A stretch of DNA of 64,000 nt from Nissolia schottii (GCA_003254905.1 QANU01012846.1:717028-781027); one strand, 5' to 3'; shown: positions 46,822 to 58,930, counted from the stretch's first letter. Notes: a model not told the origin generated them from the letters alone. Numbers and translations: made by a program.

Positions 46822-48489
46822 GAGAAGTCTGGCTCATGTTCCTTAACTTTAAGGAGTTTTTGCTTGATCTTCCTTGCCTCACTAATGGGGTTTGTTTCCA
46901 TTCTCATTTTTTTATTTATTTTATGTGTACAGATTTAGTGGAAATTGGTCTCTTAAGGGTATGAGACTAACTGGTTCTTTTTTGTGTTGCTCCTCCTGTT
47001 GGGGCATGTTATGTCACAGCATTACTTTGAATCGGAATTTTTTCTTTGAGGGTCTATATCCCACCTCCTCTTCAATTGCAAGTGCAATGGCCAATGTTGT
47101 TCCAGCTATCACATTTTTAATAAATTCTGCAATGTGTGACTACATAATAGTAGATATTTCACATTGCAAGACTAGAATCTTTAATGTGATTCTAGGCCGT
47201 ATGCCGAGAGATTAGTCTCTTACTTGTTAGGTGAGGGAATATTCTCTGAAACCCATAAAAAGAAAATATATCTTTATTGTGATTTACTTGATGTTTCCGA
47301 GTTTAATTTATATCTTATCCTAATACGAAATACCATTTCCCTGGGTATTACACAGAATTATTTTAATATATCTACTGTTTTGTTACTCAATTAATATTGT
47401 TTCTGTCACTCTAAAATTTGATTAGAATGGAGAAAGTGAACATTGCAAGCCAGAGAACTATAGCCAAGATAGTAGGGACGGTGATCTGTATAAGTGGGGC
47501 AGTGTCCATGGCATTGTTGAAGGGTCCAAAGCTTCTAAATGCAGAGAACCTACCTTCATAATCAATCATGAGCTCAGGAGGTGAGAAGAACTGGTTGCTG
47601 GGTTGTCTATTTTTCCTAGCAAACACTTCTTGCTGGTCATTTGGCTCATTTTGCAGGTATGAATTTGAGTCTTATGCATTAATGTCAACGACTAGGGCAA
47701 GCATCACTGATGAATTTAATTGATTTAGATCGAAAAATTAATCTTAAACGTCCCTTTGATATGAACTTTCTTCAGGTTCCAGCATCAGCAAGCCACCCTA
47801 ATCACTTATCTTTATCAGCTTGGATGCGTTCGATGGCAACATTACAATCAGCAACAGTGGCACTATTCTTGGAGCCAGACCCACATGCATGAAAGATAAT
47901 TAACTCTCTACTTGAATTTGGTTGCTGTTTATATACAGTAAGTGGATTATTTCCCACAAGAGATGCAACAATTATACATAAACGCACCATTAGTGGCCTC
48001 TCTAGTCTAATTCATATTGCAATTGCAATATAATTCATATAATAATAACAATGTGCGCGCAGGGAATAATTGGATCTTCAGTAACATACTTTCTCCGAGC
48101 GTGGGTAATTTCAAGGAGGGGTCCTCTCTTCTCTGCAATGTTCAATCCTTTGTTCACAGTGATTGTGACCATATTGGCTGCCATATCACTTCATGAGGAA
48201 ATATGCACTGGAAGGTAACATAATAAAAATGTTACACTACTTGATATATATGTAACTCTAGTATTCTAATTAAATGTTGCTTTCTATTTTTTTTATATGT
48301 GATAGCTTGATAGGCTCAATTGGAGTGATCATTGGCTTGTGTGTTGTGCTTTGGGCTAAGGCTGGAGAAATTGTTGAGGTGGCAGATCCTAAATTGCAGG
48401 ATAATGACACAGAGGAAGTGAAAATCTTGATAAATGAATCTTCTGAAAAAGCATATTGTAAAACCAATTTGGAACAACCCCTTTTGTAA
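46822..48489 (+). pseudogene. Decayed tandem copy of the WAT1-type transporter gene
   Basis: Counterparts of exons 2-7 of the gene at 41546-43886 are present in order: 46822-46889, about 47020-47125, 47426-47656, 47776-47937, 48063-48214 and 48306-48489; exon 1 is missing. Lesions: a one-base loss in exon 2, the end of exon 3 degenerate, a TAA in exon 4 (47559-47561) plus a one-base loss near its end, and TGA for Trp in exon 5 (47890-47892) followed by a three-base insertion. Exons 6 and 7 are open with good splice sites and nearly match the intact copy, ending EQPLL-stop, 10 residues shorter. The duplication is local and same-strand. Confidence 0.9.
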
Positions 48490-49410
48490 CTAAGACACAA
48501 TGGTTGATGGAGAGAAAAAAAAAAAACAAGAAAGAAAAAAGAAGAAAGAGGAAACATGAAAGAGAGAGGAGAGAGATAAAGAGAGTTGTCCAAAAGTTGT
48601 TGATGTAAGCTGTTGAGATAACTTTTCTCTTAAAATGAGGAATTTGTTCCTTACTACCACATTACCACTTTTGTATAATTTGTTCTCTTATATTATTAAT
48701 AAATTTATTGGAGAAATTCAAAATGAAAATTAACTTCAAATCAAATCTCATTCCGGTGTCAAAGAGAAGCCTATGTAAAAGAAACTTCCATGATATTAAC
48801 GCCTATATAAAATTGTAACTCACTTCATTATTTTTTTTCTCATACTCACTAAGACCTAAAAGATCTAAAACATGCATAATATAGAGGAAAAAGATTTTTA
48901 TTCAACAAAAACTCACTTGTATTGATACTAAAAATGCATGGTACATAACATAAGCCTTTATATAGGCACATTACATGACCAAAATAAACATTCTTAAAGT
49001 GTTTAATAGTGGAGTCCAAGTTGTACAAGTAACTTATTGGGTTAAAAGTCAAATAAGATGAAGCATGATAAACTTTTGACATTCAAATTACGACTCATAA
49101 ACTAGACAGAGAACGAAAGAGTAATTACAATGGTGGGTTGTCTCCCACCCAACACTTTGGTTTATCATTCCTAAGTTGGACATTTGAAACTTCTTAGAAT
49201 GGATTATGTTTGAACAGATCCTTGAACATTTGTTGAGGTTTGCTTCTTTTGCCCCTACTAGGATCCCATACAATGTATACCCTTTCATGGGCCTTGAATC
49301 TGTGTTGTCTTCAGAACCCTTACCTTGGAAACTTCCCAATATGTCTTGAGGCTTTCAGGTTCCTCTTGGTCATCTTGGAAAGAATTACTCCAAGCGATGG
49401 ATGTGGTTTC
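48490..49410. other. Spacer with no recognised gene
   Basis: An A-rich stretch with GAAAGA-like repeats at about 48515-48590 lies just after the pseudogene. Minus-strand frames at 48849-49082 and 49088-49339 resemble no domain I can name. The left end of the hAT remnant that follows was not found. Confidence 0.5.
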
Positions 49411-50165
49411 CTATAGGCAATTCTCTAAAGCTTGCCCTATGGTGTCACCCTTACGATCAAAAATCAATGCAAAACTCAATATTTTCTTTTGCAAAACCCA
49501 TCCCTCATCAATGTAATGACCAGTCACACACATGTAATTGAAATTTTGAATTGAAGTCCATGTGTCCGTTGTTAGGGAAACAACTTGTTGGTTTAATGAC
49601 AAAATAGAATTCAATTTAATTTTTTCAAATTAAAACAATTGCTTGCAATTTCTAGCAACTGTCATACGAATAGGGATTTTAAACTGTAGTGTACTAGTGC
49701 TACAGAAATCCCTAAACACATTGCTCTCAACAAATTTAAAGGGAAGCTCATCTATAACTATCATTCTACAAAGTGCTTCCCTACATTTTTCTTGACTAAA
49801 TTCAGCAAGTTTCATAGATACAGCCCATCATTACTCGACTTTCCGAGAACAATTGTCTTTTGCTTCTTATCAACATTATCAGGGTGTTTTGCACAAACTT
49901 TCATAAGCTTATTAAGGTTAGTAGTGCCATGACTTTTACCACTAGCATAAGCATATACCTTACCACCATAATTGCAAAAAGTAATACCATGTGCACGATC
50001 TAGAGTAAAATGGTCCCAACAGGCAGCAGTATTACTAGAACTAGGTTTTCTTTTACTTGAAGATTTATTAGTATCAGCTGATGCACCTGGTGTTGGTAAA
50101 GCCGACTCTGAAGCTGTAATTGCTTCCTCACATTGTCTCTCACTTGGAGTTGAGGCTGGAATCAA
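49411..50165 (-). pseudogene. hAT transposase remnant (RICESLEEPER-like, BED zinc finger)
   Basis: Minus-strand frames at 50165-49812, 49815-49630 and 49614-49411 together follow the N-terminal and central part of plant hAT transposases: a Ser-rich lead, a BED-finger-like segment (WDHFTLDRAHGITFCNYGG...KVC, in which the second Cys of the pair is Gly), then EKCREALCRMIVIDELPFKFVE, and LTTDTWTSIQNFNYMCVTGH with IGQALENCL. The three frames are separated by shifts and stops. The catalytic C-terminal half and hATC dimerisation domain are absent. The terminal sequence at about 51146-51162 suits the upstream end of the same element. Confidence 0.85.
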
Positions 50166-50969
50166 AGATTGAGGAGGATTAGGATTGCTAGCAACTTGAT
50201 TCCCACTTCCTTGAGTTTCATTCGCTATAATTTAGACAACCTAAACAAGCATAAACAACCCAATGAGTATAATAAGAATCACAAATCAGTCAAATCATAT
50301 TGAAAAAACTCAATAAAGCTCACTAATCACATTCTTACAAGGAATAAGAATCAGTTATATCATATTGAAAAAAGATCTGCAAGCTTATGTGAGTATAATA
50401 AAGGTTAATAGCAACATAAAGCTTATGTTAGGGTTAAAATTAAATTAGGGTTAAGATTAACAGAGATGGTGTTAACATGAAGGAAAGGAAAGGAAATTAG
50501 GGATAAAATCAGAAAACAAATAAGATGAAGAAGAAGAACATTGAAGAAGAAGATGGAAAGGAAATTAAAAAGGAAATTAGGGAAAATCAAAAATCAAAAA
50601 TAGGGAAAATCAAATCAAACTTTCTAAAATTGAAACGGAGAGTGGAGACATGGTGGCAGAGGTCTGAGGGACACAGCAATGTGGGCTGGCTGAGCTGGAT
50701 GGAAAGAGGGAAGAAGGGTAGGTGGCGGCAGGAGACGAAGGCGAGGTGGCGGGGGATGGGGATCTAGAAGAAGCCAACGAGGGGCGGCGGTGGAGGTTCC
50801 GGAGAGCTTCTGGCCGACGGAGCTGACGCAGGAAGAGAGGCTAAGAAATGGGGAAGACGAAGTGGTCACAGCACAACAAAGAAATGGAATGGGGAAGGAA
50901 GACGAAGAACTGACAGAAGCTTGCAAGGTTTTTGTTTTTTGATTTCTGAAGGGAGAAAGTTATTGTTTA

Positions 50970-51162
50970 ATATATATATATATATATATATATAGGCAGG
51001 TCGCGAATCGGGTCAGGTTGAGAAGTAGGAACTCGAGGCTCGACCCATATAATATGGCGGACCCGTTGGGTCTGACTTGCCGACCCTCCAACCCGACCTA
51101 AGTGGGTTAGGTTGGGTCGGATTGCGGGTCGGCGAGTCAGACTCAACCCATGTTCACCCCTT
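50970..51162 (-). mobile_element. Terminal and subterminal region of a hAT element
   Basis: The plus strand ends ACCCATGTTCACCCCTT, the inverse of the terminus at 59233 (TAGGGGTGAACATGGGT). Before it lies about 170 bases with repeated GGGTCGG / CGACCC words, like the subterminal regions of the element at 59233-62238. It lies about 1 kb upstream of the minus-strand transposase remnant and is probably its 5' end. No partner end or target duplication was found on the left. Confidence 0.65.
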
Positions 51163-51551
51163 CGTCCCGGCGACCCCGAACCTGCAGAGAAGTTACAAGA
51201 TCCAAATTGTACGTCTTCGGTACATTGGTGCCTTCTGTGGGAACTTTTTACGGTATCTCACACCTTTTTTGGACCCTGAAGAATCTCTGCCACCATGCCA
51301 CCCAAACACACCAGAAAAACATCCTGTGTCGCAACATCCAAGGAGACCCGCGAATCAATATCCGTAAGAATCCATGCTCCACCTTCCCAACTACCTCCAC
51401 CTTCTCCCGAGCCAATAACACCCCCACCTCCCCTAAACAAATCCCACCCCCACCACGCAGCCAACCGCAAGACCCACCTACCGACAGTGATCTGCCCCCT
51501 CCCCCAGACCTTGTTGATGTGGTCAGGACCCAGGCAGAGAAGATCACACGA
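51163..51551 (+). pseudogene. Fragment of a Ty3/gypsy leader and gag start
   Basis: ATTGGTGCCTTCTGTGGGAA at about 51221-51241 resembles the region just after the LTR in Tat/Ogre-like gypsy elements. A Pro-rich frame starting MPPKHTRKTSC (51295 on) would be the gag N-terminus. It stops at an undetermined base (51552), beyond which the sequence changes to an LTR of a different family. Confidence 0.4.
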
Positions 51552-51552
51552 N

Positions 51553-52666
51553 TATTGCATTAAATATATTCATGTTGTGTGTATGATTAATATTAAGTGA
51601 TATAGATATTCATATCATTTAGTCAAACCCTCAATAAAAGATCATAGTTAAGGAAAGATTCTGGTTGGAGAAGACTTATGTTAAGGAAATGTTCTGGTTA
51701 AGGACAAGACTTGGTACTTAAGATGTCCATTGTGACACACCTTTCTTACCTGGAAACCTCTCTCTAAGCATGAGATCTTAGTTTACCTTTACTTTTCCAA
51801 GATAAAACACTTAAAGATGTTAAGTCATGTTATGCTATTAGTATTAGTTAAAGGATTAAGTTACCATGTTATGCATTTAAAATTGTTTTCATGGGAGGAT
51901 ATCTAGGATAGAACTGTAAGTCAGTGACAGCCTACGTTGACCCTGGTATACCTTGTACAATCGTAAAGTAGAATATCATTCATGTAGATTTAAGGCAAGA
52001 CCGTAAAGCCCAAACATGGCAGGCCGTGATGCCCGATGTCATGTATCATGTAGATTAGGACTAACTATCAGGAATCTATGGACTCAGGCAGTGTATCCTC
52101 AACTATCGTGACCTAGGTACTTGGGTAGTGCGTCAAGACTAAATATCAGGAATCTATGGACTCGGGAAATGTATCCCCAACTGTCTTGGCCTAGATACTT
52201 TGGTAGTGCGTCCAGGACAATGCATCATAAAGCGAAAACATAGCATTTGCATGCCATGGTTATGAATTGTCCCATGTCGTCGTGGGGTTTTTCATTCACT
52301 GAGCGATGGCTCACCTCTCATCAACCTTTTTTCAGATACCATTGACGAAGACACGCCGTTTGTTTAGTAGATCTCAGCCGTTTAAACTCTTGGTGAGCTT
52401 CATGTTGTCATGAAGTATTCTTCAGTTATTTCAGTTTTTAGAGTGCTCTAGTGGACTACAAGCAGAGTGTACCGTATGTTGAATTATATATATTTCGTAT
52501 CTTGTAAAGGATCTTTTTTCTATATTATATCATGATGTTTAGTTTTATTTAAAATGTTTCCTTTTTATTTATAAAAGCTATGCGTTTTTCATAATTAGCA
52601 CGCTAGGAGACTTTTGTAAGGGAACTAGTCCTTTGCGTATCGGTAACAATTTCTGGGGTCTGTACA
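51553..52666 (+). mobile_element. Gypsy LTR, copy 3 of the shared family (5' truncated)
   Basis: It matches the 3' two-thirds of the LTR at 6022-7480: CCTACGTTGACCCTGGTATAC, CATTCACTGAGCGATGGCTCACC, and AAGGGAACTAGTCC before the end near GGTCTGTACA. The promoter-containing 5' part is missing; the left limit coincides with the undetermined base at 51552. A segment around 52060-52210 repeats a 'CTATCAGGAATCTATGGACTCGGG' motif also found inverted in copy 2 (31960-32080). Confidence 0.75.
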
Positions 52667-54157
52667 ATATTACTCTGGTGATAATGTCAATTGCATGAGA
52701 ATTAGGATGTGACAGAACGACGATGGAGGTGAAAGCTTGAGTAAGTATACTTTGTCTATCTTCAACCAACCTGGTCATGCAGCTAACACATCTAAAGATC
52801 ATTGGTTGACTAAACAAGAAAAACTAGTTGCTCATTTGGTTGCTTTGCTGAATTGTAATGAAGTGCAACCATTGTATGAGTGTTCTATCATTTTCCTCTC
52901 AAGGCTAATTTTTATTTCTTTTTAATCAAATCAAATATTTATTAATTTTCATGCAATTATTATTTTAGGAAGTGTCAACTAGAATATGGTGATCAATTTT
53001 TTGATCAACTATTTCCCACATGGTCCATTCCTTTATTTGTTATATTGTCATTAGTTTAATATTAAACTTTGAATCTATACATGTATGTAGGTGTGTAAAC
53101 CCACTATAACATTAATATTGACTTGGTGAGCTTATCTTGGGGACCAGCCAATAAAGCCATTATGGCTCATATATTATGTTAATGGATACACGTGGATCCA
53201 ACTTATCCACGTGGAACCCAGACATACTCTTGCTCCAAAATCACAAAGATTAATCCAACTAAAAGGTATAGGGGGTATGATCCATTCATCATTGCACAAA
53301 ATGTAAAATAAGAATATTATATACATTACCACTAACAAAGGCAATCAAATTGGAGGGTTGTCATAAAAAGTAAGTCAAGTGGTTGCACTGAGATTGAAAA
53401 CGAGATAGAGAAGAAAGAACTTGACAAAACATATCCAGTAGATGATCCAATCCTTGTCAAGAGAGTTGTTGAGGGAGATGTATTGACAACTTCTACACAT
53501 CCAACAACAAGTACCAATATATGAGGATGTTGAAGAAGAATAATTTAATGAAGAAGTTTATTCTGAAGAAGATGAAGACAGTCTTCAACTTTCAGATTAG
53601 CATACCTATATTGTATTTGAATATTTTTCATGTATTTGACTACATTATGTTGAATAAATATTTAGTAAGAATTACATATTTAGTTTTGCTTGTGTTTGAC
53701 ACTTTTTAATGTCAACGAACTGCGATTGATTAGGTTGTGATCATTCGAATATGACATTTTTTTTTAAATTATTGTAGAATTACTAATGGATAAATACACC
53801 GGCAACAATACATTATTCTGCAAATATTTACGGCATTATCGGTGGATATATCTGGCGCAAACTTAAATATTATTTTATATTAGTCAAAAACACTGACAGA
53901 TTTATTTGCCGATAACACGCTAAAATTGACGTGTTTCTCAAACTTGTTATCAACTGATAATTTCTATCAATACTGGCAAATTTATCCGTCAATATTTATC
54001 ATTTGATATATAATCAGATGGTAACTAGTTACTAATGAAGTCTATATGGTCAAATACATTTCACTGCAAACTCAGCTAAAATTTTTAAATTTTGACAATA
54101 ATTTAACAAAATCTGTCATTAAATCCGCTAATAGAGAGCATTTCCTTTTTGGTAGTG
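52667..54157 (+). mobile_element. CACTA-type DNA transposon remnant with one terminus
   Basis: The right end reads ...CCTTTTTGGTAGTG (54144-54157), the inverse of the CACTACCAAAAAGG terminus typical of CACTA elements. Subterminal sequence of about 400 bases has many repeated short words. Upstream, 52737-52925 reads NQPGHAANTSKDHWLTKQEK and LLNCNEVQPL, and 53470-53600 encodes an acidic E/D-rich tail; both resemble the C-terminal part of plant CACTA transposase-region proteins. Frames are broken. The left CACTA terminus was not found. Confidence 0.6.
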
Positions 54158-54346
54158 ATTTCAAGTGATTTGGTCGTTATTTTCTTTTAATAAGATTACA
54201 AATTTGAGTGCATGAATAAGGAGCAGCATTAGAAATATTTTACCTCTTACTAATTTATTCCATAGTGATTGCCAACCCTATTTAAACCAAATTAGTCTCT
54301 CTGTATAAAGTATATAGTATATCCAACATCATGATGATGGTTCATG

Positions 54347-54377
<31 letters not shown>

Positions 54378-54848
54378 ATGAAAAGAAATGAAGAAAAAGT
54401 AGTTAGTAAATGGGCGTGGGTGCCCCAATCAAAATCAAAACGGGTCAATTCATTTTTTCGTTAAACGCGCTTGGGGGCATTTTTGGGAGGTGAGGAGTGG
54501 GAACTGGAAAAAAGTCACATGAAACGACGTAGTTTCGTCTTTCTTGGAATTGAAACGCGAAGAATTGAATTTTTGCAGATCGCTGCTTTCTCTGCCTCTT
54601 GTTTGTTCCTTCCTTCCTTCCCCAATTCAATCCAATTCCGTTTTCCTAAATCGTAATCACTTATAAGATTCGCTACAATCGCATCGCTAATTCGCAAGTC
54701 AATCAGGTAAATATTACTATTTAAAATAATAATTGCTTCCAATTTTATTATCATTGTCATTATTATTTCCGCATTTATGGGATTGTCGCTGTTCGATTTA
54801 TCGACCAAGATGAACTTCATTTCTGGCGTTTTGCAGAAACTGGGTTCG
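54158..54848 (+). promoter_or_regulatory. 5' flank and untranslated region of the alpha/beta-hydrolase gene
   Basis: Six GAAAGT repeats lie at 54346-54378. A pyrimidine-rich leader at about 54590-54707 ends in TCAATCAG|GTAAAT, a good donor, and CTGGCGTTTTGCAG at about 54823-54836 is a good acceptor, so a 5' untranslated intron of about 130 bases just before the start codon at 54849 is likely. If that intron is not used, an in-frame ATG at 54777 would add 24 residues. Confidence 0.55.
54346..54378. repeat. (GAAAGT)n minisatellite
   Basis: Five to six tandem copies of a six-base unit in the upstream region of the alpha/beta-hydrolase gene. Confidence 0.85.
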
Positions 54849-57800
54849 ATGGTGCCACCTCGTAGGAATCCACGCCCTGAGGAATCAACACCCTTATTGG
54901 TAACTATCATTTTCCCCCTTTTCCCATTATTATTTTTTGTTTGTTTGTTTGGGCATTCTATATATTGTATAATAGTTTATTGAGAATGAACGTTGAAGCT
55001 CTTCAATTTTCCATGAATGCTTCGATTCCTTGTATTGCAGTTAACTGCATAAATAGTGGTTTCGGGATTTATTATTGTTCTATGTGTATCTTGCTGTTAA
55101 TGCTAGTTTGGTTTAAACGATTTATTAGCAAATGGTGTTGAGTTTTGCATTTTTTGTTCTTATTGTAGCTGCACTTGCTATTTATGATTTATCATAATCA
55201 AAACTATAATAATGCTGTTAGCTTTTTATTTTAAATTAAAAAAAAAATAACTGAAGATTGAACTGTTACTTATCTTTTATAGGGACAGAGAGATGGTTTG
55301 ACAAATGAAGGGCTTATTCCCCAGTTATTTTCATCCGTGCCTGCTCTCAATGAAGCTGCTTCTTATTTTGCGCAAACAACGTCGTACCTTGCTGGCTGTT
55401 TCTCTGATTATTCAGGCAAGCTTCTTTTCTGGTTTATCTAGTTCTTCAATGGTGTAGCTTAAGTTGACTTGTCTCTCAGAATTACTAAAACAGCCACTTT
55501 AAGTTTCCATAAAACAAAGAGGAAATAGTGATGCTGAATAATATTATGTGGCTTACTTGCAAAAAGATTGTATGGACAGGCTTTCGTATGCTTTCAGTTA
55601 AAATTAGGAAAGATGCATTTATGTTTTGTGGCACTTGAAAATTTCAGAACCTTATCACATTGCTTTGGAATTGTGGTCACCTTTCAGGAAACAAAAGCGT
55701 AACCTTTTTTTTTTCAGGCATCGGCAAAGCCTCAAAATATGAGATTATTAGAACTTTGATGTGCTCTTGTGAAACTAATAGAAACCAAGCTTTAAGCCTT
55801 TAACAAAATTCATGTAAATTGTATGGCCTTTTACTTTAATGTGTTTTTTCACATGAAAGATGAGAATCCTATCTTAGGTGGTTTGGACATGTGAGAAGAT
55901 CATTAGAAGCCCCAATGAGGAGAGTAGATCAAGTGGCAGGTAATTCACTAGCTAGAGGTAGGGAGAGACCTAGAAAAACTATAGAAGAAACTATTAGAAG
56001 AGATTTAGAAGTAAATGACTTACATGAAAACATGGCCCTTGATAGTGCATTATGGCGTTGCTTGATCCATGTAGCCAACCACACGTAGTGGGATAAGGCT
56101 CTGTTGTTGTTGTTGTTGGAATTAGTTTCTGCCTTTCTGGAAATCTACCATTCCTCCTTGTTTTCAAGTCTTCACAACTGCTATGGTGATGATCTAGAAG
56201 CTTGAATGTAGGACTTCGATTCTTTTCAATATTCCTCTGTTCTACATGTTGGAATTTTAGCTATGCATATTTTTATTAGTTCAACAATTTGTTGAATCTG
56301 AATGACTTGTTATATCCTAATACAGTTCTCTGATGTCATATTTGATTTATATCAAAACTCATGCATTTGATTTACAATGACTTTGTTTCACTAACCAAAG
56401 TATTGAGTTTTGCAATTTGGACCGTAAAGCATTTATCTCTTTTTCAGTAGAACGTTCGTCTGGAAATTCCGGTGACTCTGACATACGTGCACAAGAGCTT
56501 GTGACTTTTCCTTCAGGAGATACGGAGGCATCTTCATCAACTGAAATTTATCAAACTTCTTCTAACAGAAACCATCTCACACTTGCCAAATCATCTGACG
56601 CTGCTACTTGTGCATCTCCAAATACACATGATGAAATCACAAGGACTTCTGGTGGAGGTCCATCACAAAATGCCAGTGCACTTGTAGTACCAAATCATTC
56701 TGGGCAAACTGGAATTTCCATATTCCAAAGGTATTGTTTGTCAAGTCATTCTCAATGGGATTGTTTTTCCTGATAAGCCCTTAAGAAATAACATTTATCC
56801 AAAATATGAGCTGAATGTTATAATGTGTCATTGTTGAATAATAGGAATAAGGAAAACTACTATTTTTGTGTTCAAACACACACAAGAGTGTGCGCATGCA
56901 CACACACATGTACTTACTCTACCTACTTACTGATTTTGCTTGTTTTACCTGTCTTATAAGTCTGATGTTGGTTTCTCCATCTAAAATTCAAATTGTTAAG
57001 TCCTTTGACACTAGGATGATAGACAATGTTTTTGTTACTTCAGCCTGATTGATCGTGCTCGGAGGACTGTGCGCGGATCAGCAGATGATATAGGATGGCT
57101 TGAACGTGCTCCAGGAATGCCCCCAGTTGAAGATGGGACAGAAAAGTTCCATGAAATTCTTGACAGCATCAGGTGAGTATCCTATCCTATTGTTTTATTC
57201 TCCCTCTAAATATTCTTGTTATTTATGAGTTGCTAACTCAGCTTTTCTTTGACAGGCATGGTGTTCACAAGTTACCAAATTCTGTGGTTTATTTGTTAAT
57301 TCCAGGTAAAGTGGCTGAATATGCTCAAGGTGAAGTCAACCATGCAATGTTATTTTTGTGCTTCTAACTATAGTGGCTTTTGCAATGGCAGGTCTTTTCA
57401 GTAATCATGGTCCACTTTACTTTGTCAATACGAAAGTCAGTTTCTCAAAAATGGGTTTGACCTGTCATATTGCTAAGATTCATAGTGAGGTATATTATAA
57501 CATTAGTTGTTGCAGTAATATAATAAGGAAAAGTAATAATTGATGATAGCAGTAGTTCTTATGAAAAATGCTGACTGTGATTTTCGTAGATTTAATTGGT
57601 ATTCTCATTCTTACGATCTATTGCTGAATACCTGGTGATCATTAATTAGGCTTCAGTTGAGAAAAATGCCAGAGAGCTAAAAGATTATATTGAGGAAATT
57701 TATTGGGGTTCAAAGAAACGTGTTTTGCTTCTTGGACATAGCAAGGGAGGAGTAGATGCAGCAGCTGCTTTATCATTGTACTGGCCTGATTTGAAAGATA

Positions 57801-58930
57801 AAGTTGCTGGATTGGCATTAGCCCAAAGTCCATATGGGGGTACTCCTATAGCATCAGATCTTCTGAGAGAAGGACAGCTTGGTGATTATGTAAATTTACG
57901 GAAACTTACCGAGATTCTTATCTGTAAAGTAATTAAGGTATGTTGATTTCTTCTATTATCACCTTTCCGTTCCTTCTTGTTTGTACTATTTTTATTTGTT
58001 CTTTCTGTCATACCTTTAATTGATTTGTTCCCTGTCAAACTATAGTGGGCACCATAATTTGTATCATATATTCCCCTAGTCTATTCTTGCACGTCCCATT
58101 TTATATTCCTCTCCTTTTCCACAAAGTGTGATGGCTTTGTTCTTGCTAATCCACTTTAATAGTCCCAGGTTCCTGTTCAAGTCAATCAAAACTATAGTTA
58201 CCACTAATATATATATTTGTCAGTCGTAACATACTAACCTGAATGGTGTAATGGTATGATTCAAATTATTTGCTGTCGTAATTTGTTAATTGAGTTTACT
58301 AGTTTTTGTTTATGTTAATGCCTTCATATAAGCAACACGAATTATGTTATTTCCTTGGTCGAAGTCTGTATCTTTTGCTTCCTGTGAATATTATTGTATT
58401 GTTTAACTTACATTCTCTTGATACTATTTAACTTATCATCCATTACTACAAAGGGTGACATGCGATCCTTAGAAGACTTGACGTATGAAAGACGGAGAGA
58501 ATTTTTAAAGGAGCATCATCTGCCAGAAGAAGTCCCTATTGTTTCCTTTCGCACTGAAGCCGGCATTTCCCCTGCAGTTTTGGCCACGTTGTCTCATGTT
58601 GCTCATGCTGAACTTCCCATGGTTGCTGGCGAACCTACAAAACTCCCTGTGGTGATGCCCTTGGGCGCTGCAATGGCGGCTTGTGCACAGTTGCTGCAGG
58701 TCAGATATGGCGAGAAGAGCGATGGGCTTGTGACTTGCCGAGATGCAGAAGTTCCCGGATCTGTTGTGGTGCGACCTAAACGAAAATTGGACCATGCTTG
58801 GATGGTATATTCGTCGCTAAATGATGACCCTAAAGAAGGAGATGCATCTCAGGTGTGTGAGGCTCTCTTGACTCTACTTGTGGAAGTCGGGCAGAAAAAG
58901 AGGCATGAGCTTGCAATGAAAGATGAATGA
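54849..58930 (+). CDS. Alpha/beta-hydrolase superfamily protein (plant-specific, At2g44970-like)
   Basis: A predicted serine hydrolase of unknown substrate. Exons: 54849-54899, 55283-55415, 56448-56730, 57044-57172, 57256-57305, 57392-57489, 57650-57937, 58454-58930; 1509 nt, 502 residues, close to the length I recall for the Arabidopsis relative. The polar Ser/Thr-rich N-terminal third (exons 2-3) looks disordered. The hydrolase core starts near RHGVHKLPNSVVYLLIPG and LFSNHGPLYFVNTK; the nucleophile elbow is GHSKGG (exon 7), followed by LALAQSPYGGTPIASDLLR. The last exon holds the rest of the fold. Which Asp and His complete the triad I cannot fix. Intron 2 uses a GC donor (AG|GCAAG), the accepted strong form for GC-AG introns, and holds a LINE fragment. 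The start at 54849 assumes splicing in the leader. It appears intact. Confidence 0.9.
55855..56118 (+). mobile_element. 5'-truncated RTE-type LINE fragment in an intron
   Basis: In the 1.03-kb intron 2 of the alpha/beta-hydrolase gene, the plus strand reads WFGHVRRSLEAPMRRVDQV and RGRERPRKTIEETIRRDL, then DSALWRCLIHVANHT and a (TTG)n tail at about 56103-56117. This is the C-terminal end and 3' tail of plant RTE-like LINE reverse-transcriptase proteins. Truncation at the 5' side is the usual result of incomplete target-primed reverse transcription. It is in the same orientation as the host gene. Confidence 0.85.

Noticed and set aside
51077-51600. Pro-rich frames of about 100-137 residues on both strands
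   Set aside because: They are frame shadows in a gypsy gag leader and one crosses an undetermined base.
54777-54848. Upstream in-frame ATG of the alpha/beta-hydrolase gene
   Set aside because: A good donor/acceptor pair in the leader makes the ATG at 54849 more likely; 54777 would then be intronic. Kept only as an alternative.
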